DNA from: Syntrophobacter sp963666995
GTDB lineage: Bacteria > Desulfobacterota > Syntrophobacteria > Syntrophobacterales > Syntrophobacteraceae
Direction: 5' to 3'
NCBI GenBank assembly: GCA_963666995.1
Contig: OY762941.1
Span: forward strand, 2,666,001 to 2,730,000
DNA: 64,000 nucleotides
Shown here: positions 43,567 through 52,200 of the stretch, piece after piece
Layout of the letters: the number at the start of each line of letters is the position of its first letter
Position numbering within the stretch: the first letter of the stretch is position 1
The notes under the pieces: model-generated
Told to the model about the DNA's origin: nothing
Databases searched by the model: none
Seen by the model: the letters and a program-made list of their open reading frames with translations, nothing else
Program-made: the position numbers and the translations under genes

Positions 43567-46120
43567 AGTCCCGGGAAAAGCCTCTCGACGGACGGAGTCA
43601 TCCAACAAGGGAACGGAAGGTCCCGAGGTCAAGTCCTGCGTTCTGTGCGGCCTCCGGGTCCGGCACACTGAAACCTTCCGGAATGCCGACGGCGAAACCC
43701 TGCACTTCTGCTGCCCCGGCTGCATGGGTGTTTTCCAAATCCTCTTCAACCGCCCCGAAGGCCCTCCTTCAGATTACAAAGATTCAGACCTGTATCGTGC
43801 TTGCGTCGAAGCCGGGCTGATAAGGACTCGAAGCGAAGCCGGAGAAGGTTTCGACCCGCCCGCTCCGGACGGTTTGAAAGCTCGACCCCCGGTTGCCGAA
43901 CACACGGAAGCAGGGTGTCTGACCCAGGAACTGACCTTGCGGGTCGAAGGGATGTGGTGCGCGTCCTGCGCGTGGCTGATCGAAGAGATCCTTCAAAAGA
44001 CCGACGGCATTCAGGAAGCCCGGGTGTTCTTCCTCTCCGATATTGCACGGATCAGGTACTTCCCTCACCGAATCAGTCCCGCCGGAATTGAGTCTCGAAT
44101 TGCCCGCCTGGGATACAAGGGTTCTCTTTTGCAGGATGCAAAGGATGAAACAGGCGACGGACATTTCCTCTATCGTCTCGGGGTTTCCGCGATTCTGTCC
44201 ATGAACATCATGATGATTTCTTTCGCGCTCTACTGGGGCTTTTTTGAAGACCTGGGAAAGGAAGGGATCGCATTCCTGTCCTATCCGATCTGGGTGCTCG
44301 CGACGCCTGTGGTTTTTTATGGAGGGTTCCCGATCCTGAAGAGGGCTTTCTTCGGACTCAGGCACCGGAATTTTTCCATGGATACGCTGATCGCCGCGGG
44401 GAGCCTTTCCGCCTATTTTTACAGCCTTGTCAGGATGGTACAGGGGAGCCTGCATCTCTATTTCGATGTTGCCTCCATGCTGGTTACGATGGTTCTTCTC
44501 GGGAAATTCATCGAGTTGCGAGCGTGCGAACGGCTGTCGAAAGGCCTGCAGGAATTCTACAGCTTGGCTCACGGGAAGGTGCGTCTGCTGCGGGATGGGA
44601 TGGAACGCTGGGTACAGACCGCGTCGGTGGTCCAGGGGGAGGAATTCCTCGTCACGGAAGGGGAGAGGGTCCCGCTCGATGGAGAAATCATCTCCGGCAG
44701 AGTGCTGCTGGACGAATCCATCCTCACGGGCGAATCGAGGCCGGTCGAAAGAGGCCCGGGGGATGAGGTCGCGGGGGGAGCTTCCCTGCTTGAAGGCGAA
44801 CTCCGGCTGCGGGCGGTCCGGGCCGGTACCGACAGTTCGCTCAACCGGATGTTTTGCCTGGTGCAGGATGCGCTGGCCAGGAAGAACCCCGTTGAAGTTC
44901 TGGCCGACCGGATCACGCGACGGCTCGTGCCTGCCGTGCTTGTTCTTGCCGCGGCCACCGGTATATTTCTCATTGCCCGAGGGACTTCCATGGACGAGGC
45001 CCTGATGCGGGCGCTCACCGTTCTCGTCATCACTTGCCCCTGTGCGCTCGGCATTGCGACTCCATTGGCAAAAGTGGCCTCGATCGATGTTGGCCGCGCC
45101 GGGGGAATGCTTGTAAGCGACCCGGGAGCAATCGAGAGAGCAAAAGAGACCCACACTTTTGTCTTCGACAAGACGGGGACTCTCACCGAAGGAAGTCTTA
45201 GCCTTCAGGAAGTCTTCTGCCCCGGTCTGGATCAACGGAAAGTCCTTTTTCTTGTCGCTTCCGTTGAAAGCAAAGCGAAGCATTTTCTTGCCGGAGAGAT
45301 CGTGCGGGCGGCCGGGGACCGGGGTATCGGCCCCGGTGAGGTGGATGGCCCTGAAGTCCATGAGGGGCTTGGGGTGGAAGGGATCGTTCGGGGTTTGAAG
45401 GTTGCGGTCGGAAACAGGCGCTTCATGGCGTGCTGCAACCTGCAGATGACGGCTGGGGCGGACCTGCGGGCCAAAGCCATGGAAGATGAGGGTTCTACGG
45501 TCGTGTTCTTCGGCTGGGAGAGCCTGGTACGGGGATGCCTGATTTTCGGGGACAGGTTGAAAGAAGGCGCATCGGAGGCTGTTTCCAAGCTCCGGGACAG
45601 AGGAATCAGCCTCTGGATGATCTCGGGGGATTCCCGGAAGACCACCGGCGCTATCTCCCGGCAACTTGGCATCAGTCAACACAGGGGGGAAGTCCTGCCC
45701 GCAGATAAAGCCCGGTTCATCAGAGACCTCCAGAGAAAAGGACAGCGGGTGGGAATGGTCGGTGACGGAATCAATGACGCCGCGGCGCTGGCCCAGGCCG
45801 ACATCGGCATTGCCCTGGGGGCCGCGGCGAACGCGATCCTCCATGAAGCGTCCGATGTCACCATCCTTTCCCGGGATCCGGGGAAGGTGCTCGATTTTCT
45901 GGACCTATCGAACCTGACCGTAAAGGTGATCGGCCAGAATCTCTTTTTTGCCTTCTTCTATAACGCCGCGGGCATACCGCTGGCAATGTCCGGAGCGATG
46001 AACCCGCTCGTGGCGGTTCTCGCCATGTTCGTAAGCAGCCTTACCGTGATAGGAAACACCCTGAGAATATCACGAAGGGGCCGAGTGTCCCGGGTCCGGC
46101 GGGCGTCTAATCACCGATAA
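43559..46120 (+). CDS. ccoI: Copper-transporting P-type ATPase for oxidase assembly
   Basis: The 853-residue P1B ATPase has an N-terminal cysteine-rich metal domain (CVLCGLRVRHTETF, FCCPGCMGVFQ), an HMA domain with GMWCASCAWLIEEIL, CPCALGIATPLAKVASIDVG, DKTGTLTEGS and GDGINDAAALAQADIG. This is the CcoI/FixI layout that supplies copper to cbb3 oxidase, distinct from the detoxifying CopA at 23.2-25.7 kb. The usual HP motif of the nucleotide domain reads KHFLAGEIV here. TTG start nine bases after GGGGAG. The operon ends here, overlapping the convergent yjbQ by 14 bases. Confidence 0.93.
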   Translation: MPEVPGKASRRTESSNKGTEGPEVKSCVLCGLRVRHTETFRNADGETLHFCCPGCMGVFQILFNRPEGPPSDYKDSDLYRACVEAGLIRTRSEAGEGFDPPAPDGLKARPPVAEHTEAGCLTQELTLRVEGMWCASCAWLIEEILQKTDGIQEARVFFLSDIARIRYFPHRISPAGIESRIARLGYKGSLLQDAKDETGDGHFLYRLGVSAILSMNIMMISFALYWGFFEDLGKEGIAFLSYPIWVLATPVVFYGGFPILKRAFFGLRHRNFSMDTLIAAGSLSAYFYSLVRMVQGSLHLYFDVASMLVTMVLLGKFIELRACERLSKGLQEFYSLAHGKVRLLRDGMERWVQTASVVQGEEFLVTEGERVPLDGEIISGRVLLDESILTGESRPVERGPGDEVAGGASLLEGELRLRAVRAGTDSSLNRMFCLVQDALARKNPVEVLADRITRRLVPAVLVLAAATGIFLIARGTSMDEALMRALTVLVITCPCALGIATPLAKVASIDVGRAGGMLVSDPGAIERAKETHTFVFDKTGTLTEGSLSLQEVFCPGLDQRKVLFLVASVESKAKHFLAGEIVRAAGDRGIGPGEVDGPEVHEGLGVEGIVRGLKVAVGNRRFMACCNLQMTAGADLRAKAMEDEGSTVVFFGWESLVRGCLIFGDRLKEGASEAVSKLRDRGISLWMISGDSRKTTGAISRQLGISQHRGEVLPADKARFIRDLQRKGQRVGMVGDGINDAAALAQADIGIALGAAANAILHEASDVTILSRDPGKVLDFLDLSNLTVKVIGQNLFFAFFYNAAGIPLAMSGAMNPLVAVLAMFVSSLTVIGNTLRISRRGRVSRVRRASNHR

Positions 46121-46526
46121 TCTTGACCAGGACTCGCTTGCGTCTCCGGCCATCGAATTCGCCGTAGAAGATCTGCTCCCATGGGCCGAAGTCCAGCTTG
46201 CCTTCCGTCACCGCCGCCACCACCTCGCGGCCCATGATCTGTCTTTTCAAATGGGCATCCGCATTGTCTTCGCCGGTGTCGTTGTGTCGATATCGGTCCG
46301 TGGGTTCGTGAGGGGCCAACTGCTCGAGCCATCGATCGTAATCGCCGTGGAGTCCCCGTTCATCGTCGTTGATGAATACCGACGCCGTGATATGCATCGC
46401 ATTGCACAGCAGCGGGCCCTCTTTTATCCCGCTCTCAGCGAGGCACTTCTCAACTTGAGGGGTTATGTTCATAAAGGCCCTCCTTGAGGGAACATTGAAC
46501 CAGAGTTCCTTTCTGTATGATTTCAT
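46107..46526 (-). CDS. YjbQ family protein (UPF0047)
   Basis: A 139-residue protein with NAMHITASVFINDDERGLHG, DADAHLK-like wording (NADAHLKRQIMGREVVAAV) and GPWEQIFYGEFDGRRRKRVL, the YjbQ/UPF0047 signature with conserved histidines. E. coli YjbQ has weak thiamine-phosphate synthase activity; the true role is unsettled. GAGGAG precedes the ATG. It converges with ccoI. Confidence 0.88.
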   Translation of the reverse strand: MKSYRKELWFNVPSRRAFMNITPQVEKCLAESGIKEGPLLCNAMHITASVFINDDERGLHGDYDRWLEQLAPHEPTDRYRHNDTGEDNADAHLKRQIMGREVVAAVTEGKLDFGPWEQIFYGEFDGRRRKRVLVKIIGD

Positions 46527-46709
46527 CGCTTCTCCTCTCTCCCGTCACGGGTGCCGAGCTTTATTTAACTTGCTTTTGCAGGATCGAGCGATTAAAACGG
46601 CCGCAAAAGCCAACTTGCAGTGCTATTTCTTAAGACTTCGGCAGTCGATGGGCAAGATTGAAGCCTCAAGAGAATTTCACCGTCCTGAAATGAAAGGAGT
46701 CGCCGAAAC

Positions 46710-47315
46710 ATGATTTCGCGTAAAGTGATGATTTTCGTCACACTGCTTATGGTGGTCTTTGGTTTTTCCTCGGCCAAATCCTACGGCGCAGAGGAAAAGA
46801 AGGTGAAACAAGCAAATCCCATCGTCGTGATGCAGACTTCGGAGGGTTCGATCCGGATCGAACTCTGGCCCGACAAGGCGCCTCTCACCGTGAAGAATTT
46901 CCTTCGCTATGTCGACGAGGGTTTCTACGCCAACACGGTGTTTCACAGGGTCATCGAGAACTTCATGATCCAGGGAGGCGGCATGACGGCGGATTTGAAA
47001 CCCAAACAGACTCATGAACCCATAAAGAACGAGGCCGCCGCCAATCTGAAAAACGATCGGGGAACCATCGCCATGGCGAGGACAAATGTGGTGGACAGCG
47101 CCACAGCCCAGTTCTTCATCAATGTGAAAGACAACGACTCACTGAACCACCGCGACGATACATCGGCCGGGTTCGGATATGCCGTGTTCGGAAAAGTAAT
47201 CGAAGGCATGGACGTGGTGGACAAGATCAAAAAGGTCCCGACAACCAACTCAGGCCAGTACCAGAATGTTCCGGCCAAACCGGTTGTCATCGAGAGCGTG
47301 AAAGTGGTCGAATAG
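46710..47315 (+). CDS. Secreted cyclophilin-type peptidyl-prolyl isomerase
   Basis: The 201-residue protein has a signal peptide (VMIFVTLLMVVFGFSSAKSY) and a cyclophilin domain: GSIRIELWPDKAPLTVKNFL, TVFHRVIENFMIQGGGMTAD, NDRGTIAMARTNVVDSATAQ, FFINVKDNDSLNH and VFGKVIEGMDVVDKI. The catalytic RVIxxFMIQGG and QFFIN residues are present. It speeds prolyl isomerisation in the periplasm. AAGGAG precedes the ATG. A hairpin follows the stop. Confidence 0.95.
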   Translation: MISRKVMIFVTLLMVVFGFSSAKSYGAEEKKVKQANPIVVMQTSEGSIRIELWPDKAPLTVKNFLRYVDEGFYANTVFHRVIENFMIQGGGMTADLKPKQTHEPIKNEAAANLKNDRGTIAMARTNVVDSATAQFFINVKDNDSLNHRDDTSAGFGYAVFGKVIEGMDVVDKIKKVPTTNSGQYQNVPAKPVVIESVKVVE

Positions 47316-47337
47316 CCTTGTATTCTTTCCATCGCAC

Positions 47338-47367
47338 CGGGAGAAGAGTGGAAAGTCTCTTCTCCCG
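47338..47367 (+). terminator. Hairpin after the cyclophilin gene
   Basis: CGGGAGAAGAG (47338-47348) pairs perfectly with CTCTTCTCCCG (47357-47367) around an eight-base loop, 22 bases after the stop. There is no T-tract, so it may be a terminator of another kind or an mRNA 3' stabiliser. Confidence 0.5.
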
Positions 47368-47531
47368 ATGCTTCGGCTCGTTCCGGAACGCTCCTTATCG
47401 CGCTTTTGACGAACGGCATTTTCGAGGGGCGCTTGTCCGGGTTGAAACGGCATGCAATATTGGCTTCCGGCCTGCTCGCTTCCTTAAAAGGGGAATGGAT
47501 CGGGCCTGAAAGCTGATGGAAAAATAGAGCG

Positions 47532-49136
47532 ATGAGAATTCTTCTGGTCAATCCGAGCTCTCTTAAGGAGTCCGATCGCGATTTGTACTCGGCCCACATT
47601 CTCGGGCCGCTTTTTATGTTGCGGGCAGACACCCGGATGGCGCTTGGCATGCCCCTCGCGCTTCCCACTCTGGCTGCGCATACACCCGCGGAACATTCGG
47701 TAAAGATCATCGACGAAGAAATCGAGGAACTCAATTTCAATGAACATGTCGATCTGGTGGGCATAACGGCGATGACATTCAAGGCCAAGCGTGCTTACGA
47801 AATTGCACGGGAATTCCGTGCCCGCCGCGTCCCGGTGATAATGGGCGGGATACATGCTTCCATGAGACCTGATGAAGTGTCTGAACATGTGGATTGCGTT
47901 GTCGTCGGTGAAGCGGATGACCTCTGGCCGCGGATACTGGCTGATGCATCGGAGGGCAGACTCAAGAACAGATACATGGCCGAGCAATTCCCGGATCTGA
48001 AGCGTGCCCGCATTCCCCGCTATGAACTCGTGAAGAACTCTCAGTATCTGTATTCTTATCTGCAGACCACGCGTGGTTGCCCTTTTGAGTGCAGTTTCTG
48101 CACGGTTACGAAGATGAACGGGCGGAGAGTTCGTAAGAAGACTCCCGAACAGGTCATCGCGGAACTCGATGCTCTGGTGAGGCTTAATCCCAAACGGCCT
48201 TTCAATCTCATAGACCGGTCGGGAATCAAGAAGAAGTGTGTGGGAACGATTGCCTTCATCGATGACAATTTTGCTATCGATCGCAAGCACGCTTTGGCAA
48301 TATGTGCTGCTCTCAAGCGGTACCAGGATGAACGCAATATCATCGTTCTATGGTACACGCAGGTGAATGCCGAAGTGGGATTTGATACGGAATTGCTGGA
48401 GGCGATGAGCAATGCCAATTGCCAGCACCTCTTCATCGGTTTTGAGAGCCTGGACCCGGCAACGCTTGAATCCATGAAGAAGCGGATAAATCTTCCGGAG
48501 AGATACGAGGAAGCCATCGGCAACATTCATAGACACGGGATGCGGGTTATCTTCTCTACCATCATAGGCGATGACAATACATCTGTTGAAAGCGCGGAGT
48601 GCCTCCGCAGGTTCATCCGGAAAAACAGCATATTTCATGTGCTTCTGAACATCCTCACTCCTTATCCGGGAACCGAACTGTTTGAACAGGCGAGTAAGGA
48701 AAACCGCATTCTGACGCTCGAACCCCAACTCTATAATATCAGGAACGTTGTTTTCCTGCCGAAGTCCATGACTCCCTCAAAGCTTCAAACCCTGTATTAT
48801 TCTCTCTGTGACGGTATTTTTCGATACGATGAAATGTATAAACGTGGCAGGAAGCTGCTGGGCTTGAGCAGTTGTCTATTTTTTCCTCTCCGTGAACGGA
48901 TAATAGTGTGGCTCGCTTTTTCCTGTATATGCCTCTACTTTGCCGTTCTGCGCCGGCTGCCTGTGCAGATTGTGCTGCGGCTTCTCCTTGCCGCGCCTTC
49001 TCTTATCCTTGGAAACGGACGTCTCTTTGCACTTGAATTACTTGCCACCAGTGCAGACTCGGACGACTTCGCACGCAGTGAAGCGAAGCGTGGATCACTC
49101 CAGGTTCTCAGGGATTGCATCAGAACACATAAGTGA
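47532..49136 (+). CDS. B12-binding-domain radical SAM protein
   Basis: A 534-residue enzyme. The N-terminal 130 residues form a cobalamin-binding-like Rossmann fold (MRILLVNPSSLKESDRDLYS, VDLVGITAMTFKAKRAYEIA, VIMGGIHASMRPDEVSEHVD) without the base-off DxHxxG motif. The radical SAM core follows with TTRGCPFECSFCTVTKMNGR (CxxxCxxC) and IAFIDDNFAIDRKHALAICA. The C-terminal region is hydrophobic and may touch the membrane. The architecture is that of BchE/HpnR-type methylases or cyclases; the substrate is unknown. It converges with fadL, overlapping 17 bases. Confidence 0.85.
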   Translation: MRILLVNPSSLKESDRDLYSAHILGPLFMLRADTRMALGMPLALPTLAAHTPAEHSVKIIDEEIEELNFNEHVDLVGITAMTFKAKRAYEIAREFRARRVPVIMGGIHASMRPDEVSEHVDCVVVGEADDLWPRILADASEGRLKNRYMAEQFPDLKRARIPRYELVKNSQYLYSYLQTTRGCPFECSFCTVTKMNGRRVRKKTPEQVIAELDALVRLNPKRPFNLIDRSGIKKKCVGTIAFIDDNFAIDRKHALAICAALKRYQDERNIIVLWYTQVNAEVGFDTELLEAMSNANCQHLFIGFESLDPATLESMKKRINLPERYEEAIGNIHRHGMRVIFSTIIGDDNTSVESAECLRRFIRKNSIFHVLLNILTPYPGTELFEQASKENRILTLEPQLYNIRNVVFLPKSMTPSKLQTLYYSLCDGIFRYDEMYKRGRKLLGLSSCLFFPLRERIIVWLAFSCICLYFAVLRRLPVQIVLRLLLAAPSLILGNGRLFALELLATSADSDDFARSEAKRGSLQVLRDCIRTHK

Positions 49137-50418
49137 CAGTCAATGCGATCATGTGCAGTTGGGAATTGTACTCCCCGTTCGCGGCGGTGGCGGGATTGAG
49201 AATGCCGTCGCTTGGATTGTCGTCAACAGCATTGCTCTTGTTGCGGCTGAGCATGATCTGGTATGCGTACGCCAGCCCTGCTCTGAAGGGACCGTATTTC
49301 ATGTCCGTGCCGACAGAGAATAGATGTCCGTTTGCGTCCGGAATGGAAGGATCGAACGTTGAATCCGGAACCGGATTGCCCTGGTAAAGATAGCCGGCCA
49401 GCAAGGCGAAGTTATCGTTCACCTGGTATTTGAGGCCGATGTTTCCGGACCAGGCGTCATTCCAGTTCCTTTCCGTCACGAACGACGTGCTCCCCATAAC
49501 CGGTTTGTCCAGCGCGACTGCCAGACGGTCGAATGAGGACCATCCCTCCCATCTTCCCGCAATTTCAAACGTGAAGGGGTAGAAGTGCTTGTAATTCACG
49601 CCGAACTGGACCCTTTGGGGCAAAGTGATATCACTGCTGCCCGGTGTGTCGGGAAAAAGCGTGGAGAGTTGGCTGCGGTATGGTTGCGGGATGTCGGAAA
49701 GGTCAAAAGTTGTATTTCCGTTGACATTGACCTTGACCTCGCTCCTGTACGATACCCCGATGGAGATGTCCGGATGGGGGTCCAGGAGTAAACCCAGACT
49801 GTAGCCCACGCCGTTGCCGTCGCCTTTGAATTTTTCCCCGCCGTCGGGAAGCCCCAAAGATTGAAAGTTGAGTTTTTTCTCCAGTGTCGTGTCCAAAATG
49901 ATGATGTCCAGTCCGGCGGCAATCGATATCCAGGGAGTGAGTTGGAAGGAGAGTGCCGGGTTAATGTCGTAAGTCGTCAGCGACGAGTTGGTGGCAATGT
50001 ACCTGCCTTCCCAATTATCAGGCCAGTTTGTGCCGAGTCCAAAAGGATTGAAAACCCCGAGCCCCGCGCTCACCTGATCGTTGAATTTGTGGGAAACGAA
50101 AAAAGTGGAAGGGAAGAAAATGTCACTCTTTGTGCTGGAGGATTTTCCGGTCAGGTCGCTCTTGAAGTCTCGCGAAGGGATAATCAGCGTAGTCCCCAAT
50201 TCGACCTGCGTGCCGTCGAATTTGTTCAAAAGAGCGGGGTTAAAGACGATAACGGAAGGGTCCTCTCCATGGGCTATGGTGGCTCCTGCCTGCCCCACGG
50301 AGGAAGCCCCTTCAGCATAGACGGCGAAGCCCGAACCGAAGGCTGGAGAGGCGCCCATAAAGATGCAGAAAACGATAAAAAATGCCTTTACCCAGTTTGT
50401 CATTCCAGCCGGCCTCAT
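49120..50418 (-). CDS. fadL: FadL/TodX-family outer-membrane transporter
   Basis: The 432-residue protein starts with a signal peptide (VKAFFIVFCIFMGASPAFGS) followed by GFAVYAEGASSVGQAGATIA and PSVIVFNPALLNKFDGTQVE, the FadL plug (NPA motif). The rest is a beta-barrel ending TVTYVF with the terminal phenylalanine. It imports long-chain fatty acids or hydrophobic compounds. GAGGAGG precedes the ATG at 50418. A syntroph or sulfate reducer that oxidises fatty acids would use it, but no beta-oxidation genes are in the window. Confidence 0.92.
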   Translation of the reverse strand: MRPAGMTNWVKAFFIVFCIFMGASPAFGSGFAVYAEGASSVGQAGATIAHGEDPSVIVFNPALLNKFDGTQVELGTTLIIPSRDFKSDLTGKSSSTKSDIFFPSTFFVSHKFNDQVSAGLGVFNPFGLGTNWPDNWEGRYIATNSSLTTYDINPALSFQLTPWISIAAGLDIIILDTTLEKKLNFQSLGLPDGGEKFKGDGNGVGYSLGLLLDPHPDISIGVSYRSEVKVNVNGNTTFDLSDIPQPYRSQLSTLFPDTPGSSDITLPQRVQFGVNYKHFYPFTFEIAGRWEGWSSFDRLAVALDKPVMGSTSFVTERNWNDAWSGNIGLKYQVNDNFALLAGYLYQGNPVPDSTFDPSIPDANGHLFSVGTDMKYGPFRAGLAYAYQIMLSRNKSNAVDDNPSDGILNPATAANGEYNSQLHMIALTVTYVF

Positions 50419-50971
50419 ATCCAGTCCTCCTCGTCCATCTGAAACTTCACCTCGGGCATCCCCCTGGGTCGAATGCGCCGCGGGGTGCTCGGCTCCGGGC
50501 GTCTGTAGCAAATCCCTCCCCGATTTCCCCCTGGAGCAGAAGTGTTTTTGTCATTCCGCGCACCGTCATGCCGAACCTCTGCCCTTCACTCCCCGGCTCC
50601 ATTCCCAAAAAAAGATGCTGATCCGCCTTCAGGAACAATCACGATCGGTGAGAGTTCCCTGCGGGCGTTCAACTCCCTTCTGACCGGGTGCGGCCGCAGA
50701 GGTGCAGGCAATGCGAAAGAGCTGGCTAGGTGGGGAATATCAATCCTATACAATCAATGTAGGAGGGGAATGTCAACATCCCTTTTTGCTTTTCGGAAAA
50801 ATAGATAAGAAACAGATAAGAACAGCACTCGAACAAGATATACACCACAATATCCGCACCGATCGGCAGCCTTCTATGAGTAACATGGAAGTAACCCCTT
50901 GGAGGGGTTCGATACACGTGATATCTTAGCCCGGATTCCAACCCATCAATCGGAGGCTGACCGCAGGAAAA
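50419..50971. other. Divergent intergenic region between fadL and a methyltransferase
   Basis: A 553-base gap. It includes the hairpin AACCCCT-TGG-AGGGGTT at 50893-50909 and an AT-rich block around 50740-50830. Small frames here lack support. Promoters for both genes should lie in it. Confidence 0.5.
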
Positions 50972-51787
50972 ATGCAGGATATTGATTATCTGATGGAAAG
51001 CGATGAAGAAGCTCTTCGTCTGGAGATAAAGACGGACAGTCAGGCTGTGGAAAGGCAGGCGCTGTGGGCCGGTATCGGTCCGGGCATGCGAACTGCCGAT
51101 GTTTGCTGCGGACCGGGGAAAACAACCGCAACCCTGCAGAAGCTTGTCCAACCTGGAGGCTCGATCCTGGGGATCGACGGATCGGAAAAGAGGATTGCGT
51201 ATGCCAGGGAACACTATGGCCGTAATGGAGTGGCATTTGAGCGCAAAGACATCAGGCAACCGTTGGATGACCTCGGATTGTTTGATTTTGTCTGGGTGCG
51301 TTTTGTCCTTGAGTATTGCCTGTCCGGCGGTTTCGACCTGGTCCGGAACATATCCGGGATAGTTAAACCTGGAGGCATTCTGTGCCTTATCGATCTGGAC
51401 CTCAACTGTCTCTGCCACCAGGGCCTTTCACCCAGGCTCGAAAGGACCATCTTCTCTCTTGTCGAAATGGCGAAAACCAAAGCCGACTTCGATCCGTATG
51501 CCGGCAGGAAGCTGTACTCACATCTTTACAGGCTCGGTTACCAGGACATCAGGCTGACCCTGGAAGCCCATCATCTCATTTATGGCAAGCTAAAAGAGGA
51601 CGAGGGTTCTAACTGGGTGAAGAAGATCGAGGTCGTATCGAGAAAAGTCGGTTTCCAGTTCGAAGAGTACGAAAGCGGACTGAAGGGGTTTATGGAGGAT
51701 TTCTGGTCGTTTTTCTCCGATCCCGGGAGGTTTACGTATTCACCCCTCATTTGCTGCAGAGGCGTCAGGCCCCCCGCCGGCGTGTAG
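50972..51787 (+). CDS. Class I SAM-dependent methyltransferase
   Basis: A 271-residue protein with motif I TADVCCGPGKTTATLQKL, motif II GSILGIDGSEKRIAYAREHY and DLGLFDFVWVRFVLEYC as motif IV. These place it in the class I Rossmann methyltransferases. The long C-terminal part (residues 150-271) is not informative about the substrate. AGGA is close to the ATG. It stands alone. Confidence 0.85.
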   Translation: MQDIDYLMESDEEALRLEIKTDSQAVERQALWAGIGPGMRTADVCCGPGKTTATLQKLVQPGGSILGIDGSEKRIAYAREHYGRNGVAFERKDIRQPLDDLGLFDFVWVRFVLEYCLSGGFDLVRNISGIVKPGGILCLIDLDLNCLCHQGLSPRLERTIFSLVEMAKTKADFDPYAGRKLYSHLYRLGYQDIRLTLEAHHLIYGKLKEDEGSNWVKKIEVVSRKVGFQFEEYESGLKGFMEDFWSFFSDPGRFTYSPLICCRGVRPPAGV

Positions 51788-52200
51788 TCCCGGACGTCAC
51801 ACGCCGGTATGCCCCCCCTCTTTTTGTGGATATTAAAAGTATCGTCTTGAACGCAACCCAGTATTATATCCACAGGGATAATTCCAGCCTTGGATTGACC
51901 GTGGTTCTAACCGGATGGAGCACGAGTGAAGTCTCTCGCCACAGGCATCGTGGTCTTCTCGATGCCTTCGCGAATCGGACGCTCCCAGAGGAAAAAACCT
52001 TCCCCTGCCACTGGCAGAGCCTCAATCAGAAGGGCTGAATAAATGTGGACGCATGGCACGGTATGGCGCGAGGGGCTTGCAGGTGGATTAAAGCTCCTCA
52101 CTCTCTCTTGAAAACGCCGGCTAGTCTTTCTGCGTTGCAGCAAAGACCAAACAGGAAATCTGCCTGATACCACAAAGTAAGATTCAAGCACAGGGCGTGC
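51788..52200. other. Intergenic region, nothing recognised
   Basis: A 413-base gap between a rightward and a leftward gene. No coding frame with a ribosome site, no RNA and no strong terminator was found. Confidence 0.45.

Noticed and set aside
43784..45844. A 686-codon open frame antisense to ccoI
   Set aside because: It lies wholly opposite a clear P-type ATPase, resembles no family, is rich in His, Pro and Gly, and has no ribosome site. It is a product of high GC codon bias.
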